A DNA stretch of 64,000 bases from Eleginops maclovinus (GCF_036324505.1 NC_086368.1:11039421-11103420); one strand, 5' to 3'; counted from the first letter of the stretch, positions 1-10,773 are shown. A program made the numbers and translations. The notes: generated from the sequence alone by a model not told the origin.

Positions 1-849
1 GCATGTTTTCCATCAGGAAGTGTAAAGCTGGTGCTAAACAGGAAGCTACTTTGATGTAGTTGACAAGGAGCCAGTAATGAGGAGGTTGACTTTGCTCTCA
101 GTGGAGTCCACACCGTCCAAAAACTCTCTTTGAATCAAATGATTGCGAGTCAGTATGCTGGAACTGTGCGTCTGTCCATTTGTTGATACTGAGCATCTCC
201 CCTGCCGAACACCAAGTGTCACTATTTGAACTGGGGGGGGGGGGGGGTTATCACATTAGCCTTCTGCTCATGACTGAATTGCCTCACTAGTTGGGAGAAT
301 ATGTGCAGATGAACTAAAATAGAGATCATCTCATAAAAACACACATAAACGTACTGTACTTGACCCAGCTCTTGAGCCAGGCACTTAGCCCTTGGCCAGT
401 TAAACTGCATTCCTTTCTCATTTCTTTCCACCAAGGCTGCCATGTCAGTATGAATCTTCCCCCATTTTGGCAGCTGGGCTGAGTCAGCTTAAGCAGAGAA
501 GACAGGAATGTGAAAAGAGCAGCAAAATGAAACTTTTTTTTGAGGTGAGACGCCTGAAAAATCCAGACTAAAATGAACATGCACTGTAACTGAAATTGGT
601 TTGAAAGAGAGAGGTGTAAAAAAAAAACTGATTGTGATGTTTGTGTCACAGCTGCTCTGTTATTGGTTGATAGTTTGTATGGTAGCAGATATGGGTCACA
701 TCCTGGAATAGATGCAACCATTCATCCAAGGAAACACAAAAGCAGCAAATGAACAGCCATTCAAACTTGAGCATAAAAGGCTAGGGTGTGAATACAGCCG
801 TTGTGATAAAGATAACAATATGCTGTTAAGTTGCATTGTGATTGTGTCA
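1..849. other. gene-free stretch with a poly-G tract
   Basis: I see no gene or recognisable transposon here. The only clear landmark is a run of 15 G at 233-247. The open frames on both strands are short, unlike any family I know, and are best treated as chance. Confidence 0.6.
233..247 (+). repeat. poly-G tract (G15)
   Basis: Fifteen consecutive G on the plus strand. Such runs are polymorphic in length and prone to sequencing error, and can fold into G-quadruplex-like structures. Confidence 0.9.
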
Positions 850-900
850 GTAAATACTGTAGGCATTGCCTACAGTATTTACATTGCCTACTAGGCAATG
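850..900. repeat. two adjacent perfect inverted repeats
   Basis: Arms 850-865 and 867-882 are perfectly complementary (16 bp) around a single T. Immediately afterwards, 882-890 and 892-900 form a second perfect hairpin (9 bp arms, one-base centre). Both contain the motif TTGCCTA or its complement, and a third partial copy (TTAGGCAAAGACAATG) follows around 913-928. No transposon termini are evident around it. Confidence 0.85.
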
Positions 901-1851
901 TCAATACTTACCATTAGGCAAAGACAATGTATCACTAATGAGTGCAAAATGCATCACGGTTGTTAAATGAAAAGGTGTCCTTTTGTTTTTACTGGTTAAT
1001 AGCAAAGTCGAGATAAATAAAAACAACAGACACATCAAAAGCAAAACTTCCTTCTGGCTGCCTAACAGTGCAGCCATGAGAGGAAGTGAAAGCCTGTGAT
1101 TAAACAGGGAAAAAGTAATTGATATTCCTCGCAGGACCCCGGGGCTCTGCCAAAACAGGGATGGGGGAAGACGGAGAAGAGGGAGAAAACGGAAATGTAT
1201 TACTCAACGTCAGTAATGACCATAAACATATAAATCACAGGGAACTGAAGCTGTTACTGGGAAAATGAATCAGGCAGTGCTACGAGGAGGAAGGTTGAAG
1301 GGAGCACATGAGGGATGAAGGGAGGGATGAAGGAGCAGAAGAAGTGGGGAAATGAGGGGAAACTCGCAGGCTCGACACTGCACTGCAGGGAGTCTACGGG
1401 GTTATATCACCACTCACTTACAATTACTGACGTCAGAGCAGAGGATTTCTCCTGATGAACAATCCTTGTTGCAGGATATATCAAACATGATTTTTTTCAT
1501 CCAAAAATGCTACAATAAAACCCTATGCTAGTGAAATTACCAGGAAATATGTTGATCATTTTATTAAATTGATATTTTGCTATGAGACTAGATTGGATAT
1601 TGGATATATCATCATAGAAATGTTTTATTTTCCTGGTTTAAAGGCTGCACTACAGTAAAGTGTGTTCTAGCTGTTGTATTTTATTACAAATATGTAAGGG
1701 ATATAGTATTATTAAATGGCCACCGACTAAATAAGCTAACTTCTTGACTCACAATATTGAACTGTTTGCCGTATTGCTGTATAAATTATTGTATTGCATC
1801 GCTAAGGAAAAAAAATGATCCATTCCACAGCGTACCAACGGCTGGACAAGT
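901..1851. other. gene-free stretch
   Basis: No gene, RNA or mobile element recognised. There is a purine-rich patch around 1155-1375. The sequence up to the hAT insertion at 1852 looks unique. Confidence 0.55.
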
Positions 1852-1859
1852 CCTTAAAC
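1852..1859 (+). repeat. 8-bp target site duplication, left copy (hAT)
   Basis: CCTTAAAC directly precedes the terminal inverted repeat at 1860. It matches CCTTTAAC at 3388-3395 at 7 of 8 positions. An 8-bp duplication is the hallmark of hAT insertion. Confidence 0.85.
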
Positions 1860-1885
1860 CAGTGGTCGCCAACCCGTCGATTGCG

Positions 1886-2560
1886 ATGGCAAAACTGAAT
1901 GCACTGAACAACGAGCTCCAGGGAAAAGACCGACACCTGCCCCACATGATAAGAGCAGTGAATGCGTTCAAGGCCAAGCTCGGTGTTTGGAACACACAGC
2001 TGAAAAACGGGAGGCTGACACACTTTCCCAACCTGGAGAAAATGTCACAGGCCATCGGTGACAAGGACGCTTTTCACCCTGAGCAGTACTGTGTTCACCT
2101 GGACAAAGTGGCAGCAGAGTTCAGTCGGCGTTTTAGTGAATTAGACGTCATGGAAGATATTGCTGCATTCGTCTTACACCCATTCCTGACCATTGATGTG
2201 GAACAGGTAGCAGCCAAATTTCAGCAGGTATTTGCTCTGCCTAGTGGGGTTGACATGGAGATGGCTGATTTGCAAAATGACATTGAGCTGAAAGTAAGAT
2301 CACGGGACAGTACCTTTTGGGGAATTGTCAGCAGGGAGAAGTTTCCACTCATCACCTCATGTGCACTAAGAGTGAGTGCCCACTTTGGATCCACTTACCT
2401 CTGTGAAATGGCGTTTTCACAGATGAAAATAATTAAATCAAAGTACAGGAGCCGCCTCACTGACAAACACCTCACAGACTGTCTCAGACTGGCTGTCAGT
2501 AGCTATGAGCCAAACTACAAAACACTCACAGACAGTATTCAGTCACAGCCATCTCACTAA
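1886..2560 (+). pseudogene. hAT transposase, C-terminal part with dimerisation domain
   Basis: The frame opens at 1757 in flanking DNA, enters the element at about codon 35, and has its first in-element ATG at 1886 (residue 44 of the 267-codon frame), which I use as the start. Family motifs in that numbering are LNNELQGKDRHLPHMI near residue 49 and, in the hAT C-terminal dimerisation domain, CEMAFSQMKIIKSKYRSRLT at 216-235 followed by HLTDCLRLAVSSYEPN. In intact hAT transposases this domain drives oligomerisation; the BED zinc finger and most of the RNase H-like catalytic fold are missing here. The arrangement resembles the transposases related to mammalian GTF2IRD2 (CHARLIE8 type). About 225 codons remain open without a stop or frameshift. 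No promoter is visible. I call it a truncated transposase; a retained dimerisation-only product is possible but unproven. Confidence 0.85.
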
Positions 2561-2657
2561 CCTGGGTGAGTAACATGCCAGTTTTGACATCTGATGGCAA
2601 TGTGAAAAGTGATGATGCATAAGATGGTACATAACTGCACTGAGCTTATTAACACTG

Positions 2658-3032
2658 ACTGAGAATTTTGTTAAAACACAATGACAGTTCTATTTTAATA
2701 ATAATAATACATTTTATTTATATATATATTCTAAAATGCAGATGTTATGTAACTTGCATGAAGCTTGAGTGGATAAGCATAACACTGCATGTGATTTGCT
2801 CACTGCTAGTGTGTTTTGTGTGTGTGTGTGTGCCTTCTATGAACAAAGTAATAACCTCATACAAAAGGAAATAGGCCACACCTTTATTTTTGGTGTTGGA
2901 CATGAAGCTGTACTTGGCCTAAATGCATTGAGAATTTTGTTAGCATTACAGTTCTATTTTCTAAAATGCTGATATTAATGTGACTTGAATGAAGCTTCAG
3001 TGGATAAGCGTAACACTTGATATGATCTGCTT
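2658..3032 (+). repeat. imperfect direct duplication inside the hAT 3' region
   Basis: 2658-2801 and 2929-3032 share an ordered series of blocks: TGAGAATTTTGTTA, CAGTTCTATTTT, TCTAAAATGC, GAAGCTT, AGTGGATAAGC and TAACACT. The first copy carries an extra AT-rich insertion of about 35 bases (TAATAATAATA followed by TATATATA). A shorter tandem repeat of about 20 bases follows at 3126-3162. Confidence 0.75.
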
Positions 3033-3387
3033 GTCTACCATAAACAAATACTGTCATATGTGGAAAATTCCACAAATTCCACATTCCTTTTCTTTTTGTG
3101 TTGAAATGAAATTGAATAATTTAAAATTGAAGTTGATGTGTTAGAATTGAAGTTGATGTGTAGCTATGGTCAGTTTGATAAGCTAGTTACAGTGTTTTTG
3201 TAGCATAAATTTGAACGTTGGACCAAAGCATTTCACATAATTCAAATACAGTTAGCCTGAATAAAAGGCGTCAAGTTGGAAGTACAATCTGGGCTGTCTT
3301 TTTCTTTCAACGCTTAAATAGGTAGATCTTGCCTCTCACCAAGGTGAAGGTCAGGGATCTTGGGCTTAAAAAGGTTGGAGACCACTG

Positions 3388-3395
3388 CCTTTAAC
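3388..3395 (+). repeat. 8-bp target site duplication, right copy (hAT)
   Basis: CCTTTAAC immediately follows the right terminal inverted repeat and matches 1852-1859 at 7 of 8 positions. Confidence 0.85.
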
Positions 3396-4481
3396 AATGC
3401 CAGAGCAGCCCATACTGTGTTCCTGTTAGTATTTACTTCCTGTCTGCCTTCTTCTGTTCATTTCTCTGACGTCCAACGATCTGTCTTTTAATGTCTTTCC
3501 ATCTCTCCTATGATCCACCTTAGCAACTGTCATCATTTTGCTTAGCAGCAGTGTGTTATCGATTATTAACAACCTCAAATGTCCATATCGACCAATCAGA
3601 ATTGAGTAATCAACCAAGCTGTATTTTAAATATCTATATTTACCCACTTGGCTATACAATCCACATTATTTACGATTATTTATCAAAAATCTCCTTGTGT
3701 TAATACTTTGGTAAACACTACAATATTATCCCATATCGATATGAGGATATTTGGTTAAAAATATAGAAATAATTGATTTTTTTTTTACTGGTGATTATTA
3801 CTCATTTGATTAATGGATTTATAATAGTGGCACTGTAACACACATCCATGCAGAGTCAAAAGTAGTCAAACCACTTCAGGGTCGTGTAACTAACCTTGTA
3901 TGCTAGCATACAAAAAAACACAAGCAGCCGGACAGTTCACCCCCCCCTCCTCACAGAAGCCAAATGAGCCAATAAGCTGACCAGCAGCAAATCAATCATG
4001 ATTACTTGGCGTTAAAAAAAAAAGGAAAAGATCAATGGAGTTAATGACCAGTGTGACATTGTCTCGATCCACAGGAGAAAACAAGGACATATACATGATG
4101 CGGGGCACTACTCTTACACAGGACATCCATCTCTGGTGTTCCGTCAGTGCTTGTGACTACAACCATGCTGAAAGGCAATGATTTTGACTGCATTTGGCTG
4201 AATATGGAAATGAAATAACAAATGTTTTTTTAATTATTGCGTAATCTGTCACCATTTCCAGATGAGTTAATGATGTGTACTTTACTCTGAAGAAAATCAG
4301 AAAATACTGAAGATTGAAAATGTATCTGGGATAAACCCAAAGGATTAATCAACTAAGAAAATAGTAAATAGCTTTTTTTTTGTCTCATCCTTAGCAGTAA
4401 GGCTGTCTGTACATCATTTTGCTGGTTTAGTTGACCATTTTTAAAGCGTGTTGTAGATTCCACTCAATCAACATGAGGTGG

Positions 4482-4529
4482 TATAAGCTACACAATGTGT
4501 GCCATCGATTTGACACTATTCCTTTTTAA
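4482..4529 (+). repeat. 48-bp exact direct repeat, copy 1
   Basis: Identical over 48 bases to 5302-5349 (starts TATAAGCTACACAATGTG, ends CCTTTTTAA); the flanks differ on both sides. The copies are 820 bases apart in the same orientation. Confidence 0.9.
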
Positions 4530-5301
4530 GTACTCTGGAGGGGTCCACATGTTTGCTTTAAAAAAAAAAAAACACAGAATAAGAGAATTTAAAAAACCAG
4601 CGGACACCAAGAAACAAACAACATGCAGATCTGTGGGAGAGCAATATGACTGGCAGCCTCATACTGACACAGTGAGGCATCCAACACCAACTGAACAGAG
4701 ACACCAACTCATGATATGTATGTTGCTACAAGCAGCAGATACAGGTATGTAGTGAAGTGACACAGTGATCTCAGTGGAGGGCAAAGCCTCAGGGAGGAGC
4801 TGCAAAGCTGCCTTCAGTGGGACAGGAAAAGTCTGCTTCCGGCTTAAAGGACTGCTTTGGGTCGGGGAGTTGATGTGACAAACAGATTTGGTGAGTGACA
4901 CAGCAGGTTTATGTACGGGAGAGAATAAAACAGTGGGCAGCTTAAATAGATTTAGACGGACAGATATAGTTTATGTTGCAGTGAGCATTTTGTTGTGCGT
5001 GAATGTAGCTTTAGTAGATTCCTAAAGTAGCCACCAGACATTTTCCTAAAGCCTTTTTCAGATTGTCTGCACCATTGGGGGTTTAGCAATTCAACCAGTG
5101 CTGCATTTAACAGCAGTAGAAGAAATCAGGTAGCGTAAATTCTTTCCATTATCATCATATTATCCAAAATGATCGCTTAACAATAGATGCTTCTTCATGT
5201 AATATAGCTTCAGTGTGTAAAGCTTATTTTCAGATTAGTTTAGTTCGCTTCAGTACTTCAAAAAAGGTAGTGCTGCTGTACCTAAAACAGGCTGCTGTAC
5301 C

Positions 5302-5349
5302 TATAAGCTACACAATGTGTGCCATCGATTTGACACTATTCCTTTTTAA
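5302..5349 (+). repeat. 48-bp exact direct repeat, copy 2
   Basis: Second copy of 4482-4529. No terminal inverted repeats, poly-A tail or target duplication mark it as a transposon. Confidence 0.9.
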
Positions 5350-6967
5350 ATGAAGAGTGGCTTGTAATACTGCTGTATTTATTTCAAAGTTGCTTCCCCA
5401 TCACATTTGTTGGATCTTTCTGTGTTAGACAGAGCTAAAGAAGTTCATCAGGATTAGGCTAAACAATGCCCCAGAACAGCAAGCTGACACATCAGAAATG
5501 CTGAGAAACCTTTACCAGCTTCTTTGGATAAACCATTTTATCCCTCCTAGAATTAAATCAATAAGTAAGAGCACCAAAGCGAGGAGTGAAGGGAGTTTTT
5601 TGCTTAACAATGAGGACTATAATGTCTTAACATTTTTCTAAAACACACAGAACATTGATTATAATCTGGAGGCAACATTTAGGACTTGTTTTTGCTCCCA
5701 GACACTCACCTTATTCGATTTTGTCTCGACTTTATCTAACACATTTTTCCTGTCTCTTACCTCTGCCAGAGGCCAGAATTTCTAATGTACTATAAAGATA
5801 TCCGACACAAATATTAGAGAAACCATCTGAACCTGTGGATTTGCCAGCGAAGTATCACTGTAACAACATTTTCCAAGAATTAGCCCACTGCTTTTGTCTG
5901 AGTCTCAAAGGAGTCTATGGATTCTGCTTTAATACACACAACGCGTTTCCTTGCCAGTGGGTGCAAGGCAAACTGAAGTAAAACACTCTGGACACGACAG
6001 TAAAATATGAATGACAGTTTTCCACAGCAGTGACACCATCCTGTTATGTGGCCTTGATGTATTGGATTCGACAGCAGATCAGGATTAAGCTGAACGTTTA
6101 TTTTTCCACCAAGCAGTCAACAATTCCAGCCAGAGCGCAGTACTTTTCTTGAGGAAATCTTTTGAAGAAATTCGCCCAGAGAAATTCTCTTACTTCATTT
6201 GTGGCTCTCCCTTATCCATTCTGCTCCATGTTGTTTACTTTTAACCATTTCATTTGCCTTTTTCTCCATCTTCCACTTCCTTCATCTCCTACCATCAACC
6301 TCCAGAGTCATTTCCTCCCCATTTCCCTTTCCTTATTTCTCCACCTACCTTTTCCATGTTCCTCCCCCAACACTCCCACGACTGTTTTAAACCACACCCC
6401 GGGGATGTTGCTGTCCAAACTGATTGAGAACTGGCCACTCAGGGCTACTTTTTCTTGCAGAGGTTGTGATTAGATCCGTATTTTCCCTTTCCTCTCTTGC
6501 AGTTGTTGTTTTTAACAGAAAGACCCCTGTGGCCAAACTTCCTCATTAACCTTCCTGCGGAGTAGCGCAGCAGAACTATACCTGCACTAATATGTCTCCA
6601 TTTAGCCCTCTCCCTGCCTGCAAGCCTCACAGCTAACCCATTGCTCGGTCTCACCTCGCTAACCACAGGTACTGATTCCTCTTTTCTGTGCACTTCCACT
6701 AGTTTGCAAATTTATATACAAATGCACACAGCTGCATAAATGTATATGGCTCTCACATAAATCAAACTCCAAAACATAATATATGAACTCGTCATTCAGT
6801 GCACGGTTGAACATAAACTTTCTAGTGAGCAAAACCCCACAAATCCAGACATCTGTGCAGTGCTCCCGCTAGATAGTGACATGAGCAGGATAGCAATCAG
6901 AATTTGTACTTTTAAAAATAGCTTGTGCTTCACCTCAGAACAAGATAAACCTAATCTCTGTTAACAT

Positions 6968-6979
6968 GGCGAGCAACTT
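6968..6979 (+). repeat. 12-bp target site duplication at the L1 3' end
   Basis: GGCGAGCAACTT, identical to 8188-8199. It abuts the T run that is the poly-A tail of the minus-strand element. Confidence 0.9.
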
Positions 6980-8187
6980 TTTTTTTTCCAAATATTTTTT
7001 ATTGGATTTTAACATTCATATAATTACACATGAAACACAGAAATTGAAGGATAGTACAGCACAGTATAAAAATACAATCCAAACATACACCAAATTAAAA
7101 TTACAACAATATAACAGAAAGAACAAAAATAAAAATAAAAAGCTTCTCAGTCGGTATCAGTATTACTTATATTTGGCATCCCATTACCTCCACCCTCTTC
7201 CAGAAAGGATAGGAATGGTAACCATATCTCCTCAAATTTATTGCGTTTACCTTTCACTATATAAGTTATTTTTTCCATGACCATGTTAGTCGCCATTTCT
7301 TTCAGCCAGTCATTTACATGCGGTGCTTGGATTTTTTTCCAAGATAAAGCTATTAAACGCTTTGCTTGCAACAAACACATGTCAAGGAAAGCATATTCCC
7401 TTCTTCTCAAAGGCATTTCAAGAGGGTATAAGTGCAGAATAAATGTTTTTGCTGATAATGTTAGATTGATACTTGTCATTTTATTGATCATATCCCTCAC
7501 CCCTTTCCAGAAAAACATTATTTTTTCACACTCCCATATGCAATGATAAAAATCACCTTTAAGTTTGCTGCATTTTGTACAGGTATCAGGAATATTTCCG
7601 TTGTACTTGTGTAGAATAGCTGGAGTTATGTAAGTCCGCATCAACCATTTATATTGCAATAATTTCAATCTTACACTTATTGTTTGTGTCTGAGCTTCCT
7701 TACATGCCTCTGACCAATCATCCATACTCAGATCTTCTTTTAGGTCTTTCTTCCAGGCTTCTAATTTATTAATTGACGATTCTTGTGATCCTGATGTTAT
7801 AGTTCTGTATAGATGTGAAATTAAACCTCTTGCATAGCAGTCTTTTCCCATTACTGTCTCTAAGCTGTTTAGTACTGGCATGTCTAAAGAGTTCTTTTGA
7901 GCTACAAAAATAAAGTTTCTTATTTGTAAATATTTAAAGAAATGATTTTTAGGTATATTAAATGTATTAACTAGTTCCTCAAAAGACATTAGTTTGCTTG
8001 AAGAATATAAATCTTTAATAGACCTTATCCCTTTATCTGCCCAGCTTTTAAAACCTGCATCCAATCTTCCTGGTTTGAAGTCTGTATTACCCCAAATGGG
8101 GCTATAACTAGACAAATTATGAGGAATACCAAAATATTTCTTCACCACATACCATACATTGATCATATTAAGAACAATTGGGTTTGA
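6980..8187 (-). mobile_element. 5'-truncated L1-type LINE insertion
   Basis: This is a 1.2-kb minus-strand insertion bounded by perfect 12-bp duplications (6968-6979 and 8188-8199). On the plus strand it starts with a run of about eight T (6980-6987), the complement of a poly-A tail, and it ends abruptly inside ORF2 coding sequence at 8187. Truncation at the 5' end plus a tail and target duplication is the standard product of target-primed reverse transcription. About 160 bases of A-rich 3' untranslated sequence follow the ORF2 stop. The uninterrupted reading frame and perfect duplications suggest a fairly recent insertion. Confidence 0.93.
7147..8187 (-). pseudogene. L1 ORF2, C-terminal region with CCHC zinc knuckle
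   Basis: About 346 codons of L1 ORF2 downstream of the reverse transcriptase run open from the truncation point to a TGA at 7147-7149. In the translated frame (counted from 8196) the signature block LLQYKWLMRTYITPAILHKY (residues 179-198) is followed by the cysteine-rich motif C206-x2-C209-x8-H218-x4-C223, the zinc knuckle found near the C-terminus of L1-clade ORF2 proteins, which contributes to RNA binding and retrotransposition. The endonuclease and reverse transcriptase domains are absent because the copy is 5'-truncated. There is no genuine start codon: the frame simply continues into the target duplication. No stop or frameshift interrupts it. It is a dead-on-arrival copy, useful mainly for dating and classification. 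Confidence 0.9.
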
Positions 8188-8199
8188 GGCGAGCAACTT
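8188..8199 (+). repeat. 12-bp target site duplication at the L1 5' end
   Basis: GGCGAGCAACTT, identical to 6968-6979. Confidence 0.9.
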
Positions 8200-8464
8200 G
8201 ATCTTTAAAAAAAGCTATTTTGGTTTCCAACACAGCAGTGCAACCTGATAAGCTGAGTGAGAGGTTAACACATTTGTTAACACGACTACAACGGGTAAAA
8301 ATGGACAAATCATACAATAAAGCTAATTATGTAGAATACATTGGTGGAAAATCTTTTTATATATATCAGTGCGCATTAAATTAAATTGTTGTACTGTTCC
8401 AATTTGATCACTGCTATTTGGACTCTTGCCAAACATTTTTTCAGAAATGTTGACATCTTATAGA

Positions 8465-8958
8465 GCGGGAGTGTCCAAACTTTTTTCACTGAGGGCCACA
8501 TGCAGAGAAACATATGAAGGTCTGGGCCCCTCACTAGAGGTGAGTGGAGGTATTGCCTCATTAGTAAAGTTATAAGTTAACTAATGAGTTAAATGAGGTT
8601 TCATTTATATTGTTGGAAGCTCATTACTTAAAACAGAAGCCTCAGATTGCTTTTAATAAGGGGAAATATGAAGGGTATATATCATGCATGTCATGCAAAT
8701 ATGTTATCAGGCTTTATTTACCAACTACGATCTGTTAGAACATGTTCTCAACTTGAATTGACTGAATTGATTTGACATTTGTCTTAACACATGAATACTA
8801 CTGTGTAATATATTTTCATATTTAATACATATATATTTAAGAATTACAATTTTCAGGTGTGGGCCATATTTCATTGAATTTGTAGAATTTGCTGAGGGCC
8901 GATTCAAATTGGCCCAAGGGCCGCATTTAGCCCCCGGGCCATAGTTTGGACACCCCTC
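8465..8958. mobile_element. hAT-type MITE (GTGTCCAAAC termini), copy 1
   Basis: The left end reads GCGGGAGTGTCCAAAC and the right end, on the minus strand from 8958, reads GAGGGGTGTCCAAAC: terminal inverted repeats of a common vertebrate hAT MITE type. The flanks CTTATAGA (8457-8464) and GTTATAGA (8959-8966) agree at 7 of 8 positions as an 8-bp duplication; the exact left edge is uncertain by a base. The subterminal regions contain GAGGGCC-rich sequence. Interior blocks such as CAGAAGCCTCAGATTGCTT and ACACATGAATACTACTGTG also occur in the copy at 24871. It encodes nothing. Confidence 0.85.
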
Positions 8959-8966
8959 GTTATAGA

Positions 8967-10062
8967 CCATACGGTTCAAAAATATAATGATAAAAATAAT
9001 TGATGTTAATTTAATTTTGATTTTATTGGTAATGTTTTAAAATATTATAATCAAAGAGGTTCATATTAATTAGTTTTTCAAAAGTTACAAACAATGTTAT
9101 CACTATAACGGTATAATAGCTTTAGTTTATATATTATATCCAGAACTGTAACACAGTTGGTAGCAATATTAATGATTTAGATGTGGATATTATTTGTGAT
9201 TAACACATTAAACAGCTAGGTGACAATCTGCAGGCACGCTGTGTTCTTAGGATGAACATCACATATCCATTATAGTTTATTATCCATGAAATATTAAAAG
9301 CACTCACACCGTGACCTAACTGGGGATACCTCCTGGCCTCGGTGGTCATAACATGCTAATTTATTTTTTCAAAACACGAGACAGGGGTCTGATTCACACC
9401 AGTGTCAAACACTCATTTTTCATTATTTAGTAAAATGGGATTTTTTACTTTTAGTCATTTTAATGACTGACTCTTTTAGTTTGCTGGTTCAACAATTAGC
9501 AGTCCCTCCCATGTAAGACACTCTCTCTTGCATTGTAATTAATTTATGAGTTACAAATAGTGTTTTTTTTCTAGGATTTCTAGTTGAGATGCAGCTAACA
9601 AACAAAGAAGTCTACTTCTTAATGAACTTCGAGAGTGTCACGCCGGATTAAAACACTGACTCGTTCCCACTTTGCATGGCTCTTAAGATAGCAGTTAAAT
9701 TAGCAGGAGAGAGATTCTCCAAATTGCTTTAGAAGGGTATGGAAATGAGCTCCTGTGCTACTTTACTTTACCCTGTCTTTGATGTGAGATATCACAAACA
9801 GGTCTGCTCGTGTTTTATTACAGCTGGCACTTAGAAAGAGAGTGGAGGGGAGAGGGTGAACATCTCTCATGAAGTGTTTCTGGGTCTGCTGAGTGCAGTG
9901 TAACCTATCTGATGAGCATCTTGCATTTATGCCTTCTCAGGAGGGACACTCGTAACATAATTAATCATGCGTGCATTATAGCAGACCGGCATGTGTGGGT
10001 AAAACTCCCGCCTTTTCAGGGCTAAACACGAGACATTCAACCATGTTAAAAAACCATTGACC
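8967..10062. other. gene-free stretch
   Basis: AT-rich sequence without recognisable genes or elements. Confidence 0.5.
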
Positions 10063-10066
10063 TTAA

Positions 10067-10397
10067 AGGGGCCCTATTCTGCTCATTTTCAGGTTTCCTA
10101 TTTGTATTTTGTGCCTCTACTGTGACATGTTTAGCTTTAAAGTTCTAAAAGGTCTTTATTTTTCTCATACTGCCTGTGCTGCAGCACCTCTTTTCACCCT
10201 CTGTCTTAAACCAGAGCCCAGTCTGCTCTCATTGGTTAGCTAGCCTGTGTTGTGATTGGTCCACCGCTTAGAGATCTTGCCCCTTAGCTTTTCATGTACA
10301 AAAGAGTGGTATATGGTTATGTCACTTTGTTTGCATTTGCAGACCATTTACATGTACAAAAACCCTACAAGCTACAGGAATCATAATTGGGCCTTTG
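10067..10397 (+). mobile_element. TTAA-flanked MITE, copy A
   Basis: It starts at AGGGGCCCTATT directly after TTAA (10063-10066) and ends near ATAATTGGGCCTTTGAC. The body carries blocks shared with copies at 19067, 33006, 34160 (minus) and 62276: ACTGTGACATGTTTA, TTTTTCTCATACTGCCTGTG, CAGTCTGCTCT.ATTGG and CCACCGCTTAGAGAT. A TTAA target suggests a piggyBac- or Kolobok-type non-autonomous element, but without an encoded transposase the superfamily is undecided. The right-hand TTAA has decayed. Confidence 0.75.
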
Positions 10398-10771
10398 ACC
10401 ATTTTCTTAAAATAAAAACAAGCGGTGGACTTTTAACAACAACATCTAATGAACAGAAGGCCTCCATGTGGTTGCAGGTTTATTAGCCCACTGACTGAAT
10501 CACTGACAGGTTTCTGTGGAAACGCAGTTTGATTTTCAAAGACACATTCACTGTGAAGGCCAATTAAATAGCAAAAGTGTCACCCCCCTGCCTGGCTGGG
10601 ATACTACAGCACTTGTGCCAAAGTGCCTCACATTTCTGGTCCTGACTGACTATATGCTGAGAGGCACCACTGACTGCCTCAGCATGCCAGAGAGTATTTC
10701 ATATTTGAAAAAAAGTAAATGCTGATTCCAGCATATGCCCTTGGTAACAAAACCTCCTGGGGAGATAGGAT

Positions 10772-10773
<2 letters not shown>

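Larger units (their letters stand above)
1860..3387 (+). mobile_element. hAT-superfamily DNA transposon, internally deleted
   Basis: The left end begins CAGTGGTCGCCAACC at 1860. The right end, read on the minus strand from 3387, begins CAGTGGTCTCCAACC, so the termini are inverted repeats with one mismatch over 15 bases. The flanking 8-bp duplications (1852-1859, 3388-3395) confirm both ends. Only about 25 bases after the left terminus the sequence is already deep inside a transposase frame, so the 5' region and the N-terminal and catalytic core codons have been lost by internal deletion. The transposase tail ends at 2560. The remaining 830 bases are 3' non-coding DNA with an internal direct duplication (2658-2801 and 2929-3032). 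It cannot transpose on its own, but could be mobilised in trans if its ends are still recognised. Confidence 0.9.
3396..6967. other. gene-free stretch with a short exact repeat pair
   Basis: No gene or transposon recognised. It contains both copies of a 48-bp exact direct repeat (listed separately) and a pyrimidine-rich tract at about 6195-6375. Open frames such as 6162-6473 follow from that biased composition and resemble no known protein. Confidence 0.55.

Noticed and set aside
1786..2064. Minus-strand frames opposite the hAT transposase
   Set aside because: Shadows of the real plus-strand transposase frame.
7277..7546. 89-codon plus-strand frame
   Set aside because: Antisense to the L1 ORF2 tail with its zinc knuckle.
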